Part shown: one piece after another, positions 7,634 through 16,226 of the stretch
How positions within the stretch are numbered: the first letter of the stretch is position 1
Layout: every line of letters starts with the position of its first letter
From: Geothrix campi
GTDB taxonomy: Bacteria; Acidobacteriota; Holophagae; Holophagales; Holophagaceae
Reading direction: 5' to 3'
Assembly: GCF_024609265.1 (NCBI RefSeq)
Contig: NZ_JANHMP010000004.1
Span: 1 to 64,000 of the forward strand
DNA: 64,000 nt
Notes under the pieces: generated by a model
Database searches by the model: none
What the model was told of the DNA's origin: nothing
Seen by the model: the letters and a program-made list of their open reading frames with translations, nothing else
Program-made: the position numbers and the translations under genes

Positions 7634-7834
7634 TCAGCTGGCCGTGGCCACCCGCCAGCGGGTGATGGGCCGCTCGGCCAGGTCCCAGACCTGGAGGCCC
7701 TGAGGAAGGCGATTCACACCCAGGCGCTGGCGGATTTGTGCCTTGGCGGCGTCCAGGCTTTCGGCCTCGAGGGGGCCGTACTCCATGAAGTAGCCGCTGA
7801 ACTTGTAGCCGAAACTGTGAAGAGAGGTCCGCAT
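7634..7834 (-). CDS. Small hypothetical protein
   Basis: This 66-residue soluble protein converges on ribF with a 6-bp gap. It contains a pattern suggestive of a small alpha/beta domain: GYFMEYGPLEAESLDAAKAQIRQ and, later, VWDLAERPITRWRV. A GGAG ribosome-binding site precedes the ATG at 7832-7834, and an AT-rich stretch further upstream (7857-7890) could hold its promoter. I do not recognise the family. Confidence 0.6.
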   Translation of the reverse strand: MRTSLHSFGYKFSGYFMEYGPLEAESLDAAKAQIRQRLGVNRLPQGLQVWDLAERPITRWRVATAS

Positions 7835-7919
7835 GGGGGGCTCCGTCTGTCCCGTTCATACGATATTCGTCTTTTTTTCGTGTAAGTCAAGACCTGGAGG
7901 CGAAAAAATGTCTGAACGG

Positions 7920-7982
7920 CCCGGGCGGATCCCCTCCAGATTGCCGCAGGGCTCTGGACACCGGCTGTCGAATCCGCCCGGG
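7920..7982 (-). terminator. Nested hairpin downstream of the small secreted protein gene
   Basis: An 11-bp perfect stem pairs 7920-7930 (CCCGGGCGGAT) with 7972-7982. It encloses a 6-bp inner stem (TCCAGA 7935-7940 with TCTGGA 7953-7958). It lies immediately past the stop of the minus-strand gene at 7984, with a T-run about 15 bases beyond on the minus strand. It may act as a terminator or mRNA stabiliser. Confidence 0.4.
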
Positions 7983-7983
7983 G

Positions 7984-8283
7984 TCAGCGGATCCAGAGCT
8001 CCACGCGGCCCTGGAACGGCGGTGGCAGGGGACGGGGAAGCGGCCTGAGAACGACCCGCTCTCGGAGGATCACACGGTCCTCCCCATCGCAGTCGTAGCG
8101 GCGGTCATCGTTCCGGTAGTAGACGCGGTCGCGGTGATCCCAGTCCTCGTCATCCCAGTGGCGGTAGGCGCCCCGGCAGGCATCGCGCTCGATCACCACG
8201 CGACGGGGGCCGCGCCAACGGCCATGGGCGGACAGGGGGAAGACCGAGAGGGTCACGAGGGCAAGCGGGACCAGACGGCGCAT
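7984..8283 (-). CDS. Small secreted, highly charged hypothetical protein
   Basis: This 99-residue protein has a signal peptide (MRRLVPLALVTLSVFPLSAHG) followed by a mature part very rich in Arg, Asp, His and Tyr (a DEDWDHRDRVYYRNDDRRYDCDG-type stretch) and a Pro-rich C-terminus. Two Cys residues could form a disulfide. The start at 8283 has AGGAGGT nine bases upstream. It is probably periplasmic; the charged region suggests metal or polyanion binding, but there is no family assignment. Confidence 0.65.
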   Translation of the reverse strand: MRRLVPLALVTLSVFPLSAHGRWRGPRRVVIERDACRGAYRHWDDEDWDHRDRVYYRNDDRRYDCDGEDRVILRERVVLRPLPRPLPPPFQGRVELWIR

Positions 8284-8452
8284 GGAACCTCCTTCGGGGT
8301 GCAGGGTGTCGCCACCCCATGGCCGAGAGGGTTCACGACCCATGCCAGACCTGGAATTCAAGCAATCAGGACTATTGGCGATCCGACGTAGGCTTGCCGC
8401 CACGCGAAATGCAACATCCTGGCAGCGCGGCGTGGCAGGGGGCGACACGATC

Positions 8453-9067
8453 TCAGCACTCCCGCCGGTCCCCCACGACGACTGCGGGCACGCCGGCCAC
8501 GATGGCCCAGTCCGGCACATCCTTTGTCACCACGGCGCCCATGGCCACCACGGCGTGGTCGCCGATGGTGAGGCCGTCCGTGATGCCGGCATTGGCTCCG
8601 ATCCACACGTCGCGGCCGATTCGGATGCCCCGGGAGCGCACGGGCTGATCCCGGATGTCCCGGTCCGGCTTCAGGCCGTGGTCGAAGGCGTAGAGGGCCG
8701 CGCCGCTGGCGATGCGGGTGCCGTCGCCGATGATGAGACCCCTGCGGCCGCCATCCAGCCGGGCGCCGGAGTTCACGCTGACGTCATGCCCCAAGATCAG
8801 CGGCCCATGGAGGAAGGCCTGGGCGGCGATGGCACAGCGATCTCCCATCACCACGCCGCGGCCGGGCTCGCCGAAGATGGCGGCATCCGGGGCGATGAAG
8901 CAGCCGGTTCCGAGGGTCACCGTTTCCTGGGCCAGGAGTCGGGCCTGCACCTCGGCTTGCCAGGCCTCCGCCCAGGCGCGGTGGCGCGGCTTGAGGGCGA
9001 AATACAGCCAGGGCATCCAGGCCAGACGCCGCTGGTGCTGCTCCCGGAGGGCCTCGAGGTCGCGCAT
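8453..9067 (-). CDS. Hexapeptide-repeat (left-handed beta-helix) acyltransferase
   Basis: This 204-residue protein has a basic N-terminal helical part ([12 protein letters not shown]) and then isoleucine/valine-rich hexapeptide turns. These include [48 protein letters not shown]-type sequence, typical of maltose/galactoside O-acetyltransferases and sugar acetyltransferases. Catalytic His is expected in the AFDHG turn. It is monocistronic and its substrate is unknown; cell-surface polysaccharide or LPS acetylation is most likely from the family. Confidence 0.8.
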   Translation of the reverse strand: MRDLEALREQHQRRLAWMPWLYFALKPRHRAWAEAWQAEVQARLLAQETVTLGTGCFIAPDAAIFGEPGRGVVMGDRCAIAAQAFLHGPLILGHDVSVNSGARLDGGRRGLIIGDGTRIASGAALYAFDHGLKPDRDIRDQPVRSRGIRIGRDVWIGANAGITDGLTIGDHAVVAMGAVVTKDVPDWAIVAGVPAVVVGDRREC

Positions 9068-9077
9068 GGGAGAAGTT

Positions 9078-9351
9078 TAGGGCCTGTTTTCAAAGGGGGA
9101 CGCCGCCGCGACGGTGTCCAGCCGCGCCCATGGCAAGGCGCCGGCCGAAGGGCGATGCGGGACATCGTTCGAGGCTGGCAACGCAGCCAGGGGTGCGGCT
9201 GGCCATCGTCCCGGAGGGCAAGGGGCGGCGCCCGGCGCGATGCTGCGTCAAGCTCCTCGACGATGGGTCCACCATCGCCTTCGTCGCTTTCCTTGCCTCG
9301 CTTGGGCGGCGCCCCTTGCGTGGCCACGTCCCCCTTTGAAAACAGGCCCTA
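9078..9351. mobile_element. MITE-like element with perfect 23-bp inverted ends and TA duplication
   Basis: A 270-bp segment (9080-9349) begins GGGCCTGTTTTCAAAGGGGG and ends with its exact reverse complement; the perfect terminal repeat is 23 bp, ending in ACG. It is flanked on both sides by TA (9078-9079 and 9350-9351), giving a 25-bp palindromic border. TA target duplication is typical of the IS630/Tc1-mariner group. No convincing ORF is inside, so it is non-autonomous and would need a transposase in trans. It fills the gap between the acyltransferase and MarC genes. Confidence 0.7.
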
Positions 9352-9367
9352 GCGGCTACAGTAGGCC

Positions 9368-10054
9368 ATGCCCCACCTCGGCCCCCTGCCCACCTTGTCT
9401 TTCGCCCTCGGTGTGGCGACCTCGCTGTTCTCGGTGCTGAACCCCATCAGCGCCGCGGCGATCTTCGCCAGCGCCACCGCGGGGATGGAGGCGCCGGCCC
9501 TGCGCCGCAGCGCGAAGAAGGCCGCCCTCACGGCGGGCGCCGCCATGCTGGCCTTCGCCCTGGTGGGCCAGTTCATGTTCAGCCTCTTCGGCTTCACGGC
9601 CCTGGCCATGCGCTTCGTGGGCGGCGTGCTGGTGCTGTACCGGGCCATCGCCATGCTCTACGGCGAGGATCCCCGCGAGCGCAGCACCGAGGACGAGAAG
9701 GCCGAGGCCAGCCGCAAGCTGCCCGAGGATTTCGCCATCATCCCCTTCGGCATCCCGCTGGTGGCCGGCCCCGGCACACTCTCCACGGTGATGGGCATGA
9801 TCGCGGGCATCAGCTGGCTGGAGTACGGCGTGGTGCTCCTGGCCATCCTCCTGAACACCTGGATCGTCTACCTCTTCCTGCGCAAGGCCCCGGTGGTGTT
9901 CGCGCGCCTCGGCGCCATCGGCACCAAGGTGGTGAACAAGCTCATGGGCCTCATCCTGGCGGCCGTGGCCATGCAGTTCCTCATCAACGGCGTGAAGGCG
10001 CTCTACCTCGAGATGCGGGAGGCGCCGCCGGCAGCCATCATCGCGACGAAATAG
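9368..10054 (+). CDS. MarC family integral membrane protein
   Basis: This 228-residue membrane protein of the MarC/UPF0056 family has six predicted helices. Typical elements are FSVLNPISAAAIF near the N-terminus and IIPFGIPLVAGPGTLSTVMGM in the middle. Family function is not firmly established; some members were linked to antibiotic resistance, but this was later questioned. The gene begins 17 bp beyond the MITE, so the insertion lies in its promoter region. It converges with the peroxidase gene, the stops being adjacent. Confidence 0.88.
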   Translation: MPHLGPLPTLSFALGVATSLFSVLNPISAAAIFASATAGMEAPALRRSAKKAALTAGAAMLAFALVGQFMFSLFGFTALAMRFVGGVLVLYRAIAMLYGEDPRERSTEDEKAEASRKLPEDFAIIPFGIPLVAGPGTLSTVMGMIAGISWLEYGVVLLAILLNTWIVYLFLRKAPVVFARLGAIGTKVVNKLMGLILAAVAMQFLINGVKALYLEMREAPPAAIIATK

Positions 10055-10603
10055 CTACTTCAGCGCCGCTTCGAGGGCGGCCTTCAGCTCGGGGCTGTCG
10101 GGGGCGACCTTGCTGGGGAAGGCGGCGATCACCTGTCCGTCCTTGCCGACGAGGTACTTGTGGAAGTTCCAGGCGGGCTCGCCATGCTTGGCGGTGAGGA
10201 ACTGGTACACCGGGGCCTGGTGTGCGCCCTTCACGTCGAGCTTCTCGAAGAGGGGAAAGGTCACGCCGTAGTTCGTCTGGCAGAACGACTCGATCTGGGT
10301 GGCGGTGCCGGGCTCCTGGGCGCCGAACTGGTTGCAGGGGAAGCCCAGGATCACCAGGCCGCGATCCTTGTACTCGGTGTAGAGCTTCTGCAAGCCCGCG
10401 TACTGGGGCGTGAAGCCGCACTCGCTGGCCACGTTCACGGCCAGCACGACCTTGCCTTTGTAGGCGGCCAGGGACTGCGGTTTGCCAGCCAGGGTGGGGA
10501 GGGTGATCTCGTGCAGGGACATGGGGACCTTCCTTTCGGCGGCGGGGAGGGAGAGGGCCGTGAACAGGGCCAAGGTGGGCGCGAGGGACGAAGTGAGACG
10601 CAT
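10055..10603 (-). CDS. Exported glutathione peroxidase-like thiol peroxidase
   Basis: This 182-residue peroxidase has a signal peptide (MRLTSSLAPTLALFTALSLPA). The catalytic tetrad of the GPx family is visible: Cys in NVASECGFTPQY (Cys rather than selenocysteine), Gln in FPCNQFG, Trp and Asn in WNFHKYLVG. The usual Lys in VASKCG is Glu here. It would reduce hydrogen peroxide or lipid hydroperoxides in the periplasm, most likely using thioredoxin-like donors as bacterial Cys-GPx enzymes do. The start at 10603 is preceded by AGGAG. Confidence 0.9.
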   Translation of the reverse strand: MRLTSSLAPTLALFTALSLPAAERKVPMSLHEITLPTLAGKPQSLAAYKGKVVLAVNVASECGFTPQYAGLQKLYTEYKDRGLVILGFPCNQFGAQEPGTATQIESFCQTNYGVTFPLFEKLDVKGAHQAPVYQFLTAKHGEPAWNFHKYLVGKDGQVIAAFPSKVAPDSPELKAALEAALK

Positions 10604-10732
10604 GGAGCTCCTGGGGTGACGCCTCCTTGGATGCCGGCCCCGAGCCGGTCGTGCCACGCCGGGGAAACACGGAGAAGGGCTTGCGGCCGGGAGGGGGATC
10701 CAGGCTAGGCTCTTGAGCAGGCGGACCTCCCC

Positions 10733-12124
10733 ATGCCCCAAGCCAGCCCGAGCCAACCCTCGCCGCCAGAGGCCGCCACCGCCGGCGCCGCGAAGATCGC
10801 GCTGACCTACGCCGCGCTTTCCGGCGTGTGGATCCTGCTCTCGGACCGCCTCGTGCAGGCCCTGGCGCCGGATCCGGGATGGATGACCGGCCTGAGCATC
10901 CTCAAGGGCTGGGTCTTCGTGACCGTGACCGCCCTCCTGCTGTTCTACATGGTGAAGCGTCTGGTGGCCGGCGTGGCCAGCCGGAAGGCCCAGCTCCGCA
11001 CCCTGATCCACACCATCCCGGACCTGGTGTGGCTGAAGGACCCGCAGGGCGTCTACCTCGCCTGCAACCCGGCCTTCGAGCGGTTCTTCGGCTCCCGGGA
11101 ATCGGAGATCCTGGGCAAGACCGACTACGACTTCGTGCCGAAGGAGCAGGCGGACTTCTTCCGTCAGAAGGATCGAGAGGCCATGGCGGCCGGGGAACCC
11201 CGAGTGAACGAGGAATGGATCACCCTGGCGGAGGGCGGCGCCCGAGTCCTCATCGAGACGCTGAAGACGCCCATGGTGGATCAGTCCGGCGTCCTCGTGG
11301 GCGTGCTGGGCATCGGGCGCGACATCACCCTGCAGGACAGCCACTCCAAGGAGCGGGCGAAGCTCCAGGCCCAGCTCTTCGAGGCGCAGAAGCTGGAATC
11401 CCTCGGCCGCTTCGCCGGCGGCGTGGCCCATGACTACAACAACATGCTGAGCGTGATCCTCTCGAACGCGGACCTGGCCCTCTACCAGATGGAGGAAGGC
11501 CGGCCCGAGCGCAGGCACCTCGAGGAGATCGTCAAGGCCGCCCGGCACTCGGCGGAGCTCACCGCCAGGATGCTGGGCTTCGCCCGCCGTCAGCCCTCGG
11601 CCCCGCAGGCCTTGGACTTCAACCAGGCCGTGGCGGACCTGCTGCCCGTGCTCGGGCGGTTGGTGGGCGAGGGCATCGAGCTCACCTGGCAACCCGGCGG
11701 GGAGCTGTGGGCCGCCTGGGTGGATCGCCTCCAGCTCGAGCAGGTGTTGACGAACCTGGTGGTCAATGCCCGCGATGCGATCCAGGGCCCGGGCCAGATC
11801 ACGCTGGCAACCGCCAACTGGACCCTCCGCGAAAGGGACTGTGCGGACTGGACCGAGCCGGGGTCCGGCCAGTACGCGGGGATCCAGGTGTCGGACACCG
11901 GGAGCGGCATCGCGCTCGAGGTTCAGGCCAGCATCTTCGAGCCCTTCTTCACCACCAAACCCTCGGGCCACGGCACCGGGCTGGGGTTGGCCATGGTCCG
12001 AGGGATCGTCCGCCAACACCAGGGGGCCCTCCAGCTGGAGACCGCCCCCGGTCGGGGCACCACCTTCCGGGTGCTCTTCCCCCGCGCCGGAACCGAAGCA
12101 TCCGCGGGCGCCGTCCAGCCCTGA
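10733..12124 (+). CDS. PAS-domain sensor histidine kinase
   Basis: This is a 463-residue membrane-bound kinase. Two membrane helices (about 22-42 and 56-80) flank a very short periplasmic loop. A PAS domain follows (about 88-200, with IPDLVWLKDPQGVYLACNPAFERFFG). The dimerisation box is GRFAGGVAHDYNNMLSVI (phospho-acceptor His), the N box is NLVVNARDAI and the G boxes are DTGSGI and GTGLGLAMV. All catalytic elements are intact. No response regulator is adjacent, so it is an orphan kinase. It is divergent from the peroxidase gene, and the 130-bp gap may hold both promoters. Confidence 0.9.
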   Translation: MPQASPSQPSPPEAATAGAAKIALTYAALSGVWILLSDRLVQALAPDPGWMTGLSILKGWVFVTVTALLLFYMVKRLVAGVASRKAQLRTLIHTIPDLVWLKDPQGVYLACNPAFERFFGSRESEILGKTDYDFVPKEQADFFRQKDREAMAAGEPRVNEEWITLAEGGARVLIETLKTPMVDQSGVLVGVLGIGRDITLQDSHSKERAKLQAQLFEAQKLESLGRFAGGVAHDYNNMLSVILSNADLALYQMEEGRPERRHLEEIVKAARHSAELTARMLGFARRQPSAPQALDFNQAVADLLPVLGRLVGEGIELTWQPGGELWAAWVDRLQLEQVLTNLVVNARDAIQGPGQITLATANWTLRERDCADWTEPGSGQYAGIQVSDTGSGIALEVQASIFEPFFTTKPSGHGTGLGLAMVRGIVRQHQGALQLETAPGRGTTFRVLFPRAGTEASAGAVQP

Positions 12125-12168
12125 GGCCGCCCGTTCCGGCTATCCTGGCCTCACGACACGAGGCTTAT

Positions 12169-15072
12169 ATGCGATCCGCCTGCCTGGCCCTGCTCCCCCT
12201 CCTGCTCGTGGCAGGCGAGGCACCCCTCACCAAGCTCCAGGAGGCCGCCGCCTTCCATCCCAGGGTGGCGACGCCCGGGCCCGCCGCCCGCCAGCAGGCC
12301 TTCGAACAGCGGACGGCGATGGAAGCCGCCACGCCCTTCGCCGCCGTGCCCCTCCGCAACGTGGGCCCCATGGGCCAGGGGGGCCGCGTAGTGGCCCTGG
12401 CGGTGGACGACCGGGCGCCCCAGCACTGGCTCGCCGCCTTCGCCACGGGCGGCCTGTGGTGGACGGATACCGAAGGCGCCACCTGGACGCCCCTCTTCGA
12501 CCATGGCCCCGCCATCGCCTTGGGCGACGTGGCTGTGGTGTGGGGGGCGCCAGGCGTGCCCAGGGTGATCTGGCTCGGCACCGGGGAGGCCAACGCCAGC
12601 CGCAGTTCGTACGCCGGGGCCGGCGTGTTCCGCTCCCTGGATGGTGGCAAGTCCTGGCAGGCCACGGGGCTGGCGGACAGCCACCGCATCGCGCGGATCA
12701 CACCCCACCCGACGAACCCGGACGTGGCCTACGTGGCCGCCCAGGGGCCGCTCTACACCGAGGGCGGCGAACGGGGCATCTTCAAGACGGTGGATGGTGG
12801 AAAGACCTGGGCCCAGGTCCTGAAGGCCCCGGCCCGCGCGGGCGCCGCGGACCTGCTCATGGACGCCGCCGACCCGGACACCCTCTACGCGACGATCTGG
12901 GAGAAGGATCGCAAGCCGTGGAACTTCCTGGAGAGCGGCCCGGGTTCGGGCCTGTTCAAGACCACGGATGGCGGCCAGCACTGGGTCCGCCTGGAGGGCG
13001 GCCTGCCCCGGGGCGAAGGCCTGGGTCGCATGGGCCTGGCCCAGAGTCACCAGGATCCGAAGAAGCTCTATGCCTTCGTGGACAACCAGGCCCTGAGGCC
13101 CGACAGCGAGAAGGATCCCTTTGAGGATCCGGACAAGCTCACGGCCAAGCGCCTCCGCACCCTGGACGAGGCGGCCCTGGCCAAGGTGGAGCCCAAGCAC
13201 CTGAAGGCCTTCCTCAAGGAGAACGGCTACCCCAAGGATGTGACGGCCGAAGGCCTCCTGGCGGATCTGAAGGCGGGCAAGGTGACGGTGAAGGATCTGC
13301 TGACCTGGCTGGGCGACGCGGACCAAGCCCTGTTCGACACCAACATCATCGGGCCCGAGCTGTATGCCACGGCCGATGGTGGGACCACCTGGCAGAAGAC
13401 CCACGAAGGCCGCCTGGACCAGTTCACCTACACCTACGGCTACTACTTCGGCCAGGTGCGAGTGGATCCCACCAATGACCGCAAGGTCTATCTGCTGGGC
13501 ATGCCCGCCATCCAGAGCGAGGATGGGGGCCGTACCTTCAAGGGCATCAATGGCGACGACTGGAGCGTCATGCATCCAGATCACCACGCCCTCTGGATCG
13601 ATCCCCGGGACGGCCGCCGCCTGGTGCTGGGCAACGATGGCGGGCTGAACGTCTCCACGGATGGCGGCGGCACCTGGCGCAACGTGAAGAACCTGCCCGT
13701 AGGCCAGTTCTACGCCATCACCACGGACCGCGCGGAGCCCTACCGCATCTACGGCGGGCTCCAGGACAACGGCGTGATGACGGGTCCGGCCACGCCCCTG
13801 AAGCCGAACCAGCAGACCGACACTTGGCGCGCCATCTACGGCGGCGACGGCGGCTTCGTGCAGGTGGATCCCCGGGATCCCGCCACGATCTACACCGAAA
13901 GCCAGTTCGGCCACATGAGCCGCCTGGAGAAGTCGGGCCGCACGGCCATCCGACCCACCCACAAGCTGAAGGAACCGCCCTACCGCTTCAACTGGATGAC
14001 GCCCATCCTGATGTCCCCGCACAGCCCCGACATCCTGTACACCGGCACCCAGCGGGTACTCCGCAGCCTGGACCGGGGCGCCACCTGGACCGCCATCAGC
14101 GGCGACCTCACCACGAACCCCAAGGTGGGCGACGTGCCCTTCGGCACGATCACCACCCTGGCGGAGAGCCCCAGGCGCTTCGGCCTGCTGTACGCGGGCA
14201 CGGACGACGGCCTGGTGCACGTGAGCCGGGACGGCGGCTTCACCTGGAAGCGCGCCGACAAAGGCCTGCCAAAGGACCGCTGGGTGACGCGTGTGGAAGC
14301 CAGCGCCCACGACGAGGGCACGGCCTACGCCACCTTCAGCGCCTACCGCAACGACGCCAGCGAGGCCCTCGTGTTCAGGACCACGGACAATGGCGCGACC
14401 TGGGTGTCCATCAAAGGCAACCTGCCGGCGGAAAACCTCAACGTGATCCGCGAGGATCCCGCGAATCCGAAGCTGCTCTTCGTGGGCTCGGACTTCGGCC
14501 TGTTCGCCTCCCTGGACGGCGGCCAGCGCTGGGACGTGCTGGGGCGCGACCTGCCCCACGTGCCCGTGCACGACCTTGCCATCCAGCCCAAGGCGAAGGA
14601 TCTGGTGGTGGGTACCCATGGCCGCAGCGCCTTCGTGGCGCCCATCGGAGCCCTGGAGCTGCTCACGCCGGAGCTCCGCGCCCAGGCCGCCCACCTGTTC
14701 GAGCCGGCCAAGGTGAAAGCCCAGGCCTGGTGGAAGCAGGATCGTCCGGGCTGGTTCAGCACGCGTGAGCCCGAGCCCTGCAGCTTCTGGTTCCATCTGG
14801 CCCAGGCCGGTGCCGTCACCCTGACGTTGCGCGACAGTCAGGAGGCCGTACAGCGTGTCTGGAGCCTGAAGGCCGGGGTCGGGCTTGGCCGCGTGGACTG
14901 GGACCTGCAGGTGGATCCGGCCACCCGGCCGGGCCTGCCCGCGGGCCGGCGCCCCTTCGTTCTCCCTGGCGACTACACCCTCACCCTGGAGGCCGCCGGA
15001 CAGCAGCTCAAGGCCAAGGTCGTGGTGGAGGCGCCGAAGGAGCCGAAGGACTCGAAGGAAGAGGAGGAGTAG
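12169..15072 (+). CDS. Secreted VPS10/BNR-repeat beta-propeller protein
   Basis: This 967-residue protein has a signal peptide (MRSACLALLPLLLVAGEAP) and many Asp-box (BNR) repeats such as SLDGGKSW, TVDGGKTW, TTDGGQHW, TADGGTTW, STDGGGTW and SRDGGFTW. These form the sortilin/VPS10-type ten-bladed propeller common in large secreted proteins of Acidobacteriota. A helical, lysine-rich insertion of about 80 residues (around residues 315-390) interrupts the blades. The C-terminus is a beta domain followed by an acidic/lysine tail. Such proteins are often annotated as glycosyl hydrolases, but no catalytic residues can be assigned. The start at 12169 is chosen for the signal peptide. Confidence 0.85.
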   Translation: MRSACLALLPLLLVAGEAPLTKLQEAAAFHPRVATPGPAARQQAFEQRTAMEAATPFAAVPLRNVGPMGQGGRVVALAVDDRAPQHWLAAFATGGLWWTDTEGATWTPLFDHGPAIALGDVAVVWGAPGVPRVIWLGTGEANASRSSYAGAGVFRSLDGGKSWQATGLADSHRIARITPHPTNPDVAYVAAQGPLYTEGGERGIFKTVDGGKTWAQVLKAPARAGAADLLMDAADPDTLYATIWEKDRKPWNFLESGPGSGLFKTTDGGQHWVRLEGGLPRGEGLGRMGLAQSHQDPKKLYAFVDNQALRPDSEKDPFEDPDKLTAKRLRTLDEAALAKVEPKHLKAFLKENGYPKDVTAEGLLADLKAGKVTVKDLLTWLGDADQALFDTNIIGPELYATADGGTTWQKTHEGRLDQFTYTYGYYFGQVRVDPTNDRKVYLLGMPAIQSEDGGRTFKGINGDDWSVMHPDHHALWIDPRDGRRLVLGNDGGLNVSTDGGGTWRNVKNLPVGQFYAITTDRAEPYRIYGGLQDNGVMTGPATPLKPNQQTDTWRAIYGGDGGFVQVDPRDPATIYTESQFGHMSRLEKSGRTAIRPTHKLKEPPYRFNWMTPILMSPHSPDILYTGTQRVLRSLDRGATWTAISGDLTTNPKVGDVPFGTITTLAESPRRFGLLYAGTDDGLVHVSRDGGFTWKRADKGLPKDRWVTRVEASAHDEGTAYATFSAYRNDASEALVFRTTDNGATWVSIKGNLPAENLNVIREDPANPKLLFVGSDFGLFASLDGGQRWDVLGRDLPHVPVHDLAIQPKAKDLVVGTHGRSAFVAPIGALELLTPELRAQAAHLFEPAKVKAQAWWKQDRPGWFSTREPEPCSFWFHLAQAGAVTLTLRDSQEAVQRVWSLKAGVGLGRVDWDLQVDPATRPGLPAGRRPFVLPGDYTLTLEAAGQQLKAKVVVEAPKEPKDSKEEEE

Positions 15073-15075
15073 CGC

Positions 15076-16212
15076 CTACTTCCGCAGCTTCAGCAGGTCC
15101 AGGAAGATCACCAAGGCCATGAGGGAGGCCAGCAGGACGAAGCCGCCCGTGAGGATCTTCTCCTTCAGTTCGATGGTGAGGTCTTTGCGGCGAAGCTTCT
15201 CGAAGGCCAGCAGCGCCATGTGGCCGCCATCCAGGGCCGGAATGGGCAGGGCGTTGAGGATGGCCAGCTGCAGGCTGATGGCGGCGCACATGAACAGGAA
15301 GGTCTCCCAGCCGTGCTGGGCGGCGCGGCTGCCCTGGCGGATGATGCCGATGGGGCCGGCCACTTCGGCGCTCTTGGCCTGGAAGGTGACGAGGCGCTTG
15401 AGGAAGCCGAAGACCTGACCCGTGAGGCGCCAGGAGGTCTCCGCGGCGTAGCGGCCCCCGGTGAGGACGTCGCCCGCCTGGAAGGGGCGGAATTCCAGCG
15501 GTGTGGCCACGGGCAGCGGCATGAACCCCAGGCGGCCCTTGCCGCCTTCAGCGCGGGGCGTGAGGGGGAATTCCATGGGCTTGCCGTCACGGGTGAGGCG
15601 GAAGGGCACGGCCTGGCCCGGATGGGCCTGGATGTAGGCCACGGCGGCTTCCCACTCGGCGCCAGGGAAGCTCAGGTCGCCGATGCCCCGCAGCTCGTCG
15701 CCCACCTTGAGGCCGCCCTGCTCCGCGGCGCCGCCAGCGACGAGTTCCACCACGGTCCAGGTCTCTTGCACCTTGGTGACGCGCGCCTGATGGACGCCCA
15801 CGAGCCCGAACAGCACCAGGGTGGTCGCCAGGTTGGCGAGGATGCCGCCGCTGTAGAAGAGCATGCGCTTGCCGAAGGGCTGCTGGAGGAAGCCGTAGGG
15901 ATCCTCGGCTCCTGGCTCTTCTGGATTGAAGCCGGCCAGCTTCACGTAGCCGCCCAGGGGCAGGAGCGACAGACGCACATCGGTCTCCCGCCACTTGAAC
16001 CCAAACAGGCGGGGGCCGAAGCCCAGGGAGAAGACCTCCACGGGCATGCCCATCCCCTTGGCGGCCAGGAAGTGGCCTCCTTCATGGAGGAAGATGAGGC
16101 CGCCCAGCATGATCACGGGGCCCCAGAACCCGGCCCCCGGCAGCTTGATGGCGACGATCGAGACAGCGGCAAAAGCGAAGCAGAACGAAAGTGATAGGCG
16201 GAAGCGGTTCAT
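15076..16212 (-). CDS. rseP: Site-2 intramembrane metalloprotease RseP
   Basis: This 378-residue S2P-family protease has the zinc motif HEGGH (in IFLHEGGHFLAAKGMGM) near the N-terminus and the second ligand motif ALDGGH near the C-terminus. A PDZ domain lies between them (about residues 130-220). Four membrane helices fit the family. It cleaves membrane-spanning segments, classically anti-sigma factors. It is the last gene of the uppS-cdsA-dxr-rseP run, an order widely conserved in bacteria. The start at 16212 is chosen over an upstream in-frame ATG because it is closest to dxr and begins with the normal N-terminus. Confidence 0.93.
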   Translation of the reverse strand: MNRFRLSLSFCFAFAAVSIVAIKLPGAGFWGPVIMLGGLIFLHEGGHFLAAKGMGMPVEVFSLGFGPRLFGFKWRETDVRLSLLPLGGYVKLAGFNPEEPGAEDPYGFLQQPFGKRMLFYSGGILANLATTLVLFGLVGVHQARVTKVQETWTVVELVAGGAAEQGGLKVGDELRGIGDLSFPGAEWEAAVAYIQAHPGQAVPFRLTRDGKPMEFPLTPRAEGGKGRLGFMPLPVATPLEFRPFQAGDVLTGGRYAAETSWRLTGQVFGFLKRLVTFQAKSAEVAGPIGIIRQGSRAAQHGWETFLFMCAAISLQLAILNALPIPALDGGHMALLAFEKLRRKDLTIELKEKILTGGFVLLASLMALVIFLDLLKLRK

Positions 16213-16226
16213 GGACACCCGAAAGA

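Noticed and set aside
9130-9339. Short frames inside the MITE
   Set aside because: They lack ribosome-binding sites, and composition is like non-coding DNA; no transposase motif is seen.
10055-12019. A 654-residue minus-strand frame across the histidine kinase gene
   Set aside because: Only its last 182 residues (glutathione peroxidase) are real; the rest is the shadow of the GC-rich kinase gene.
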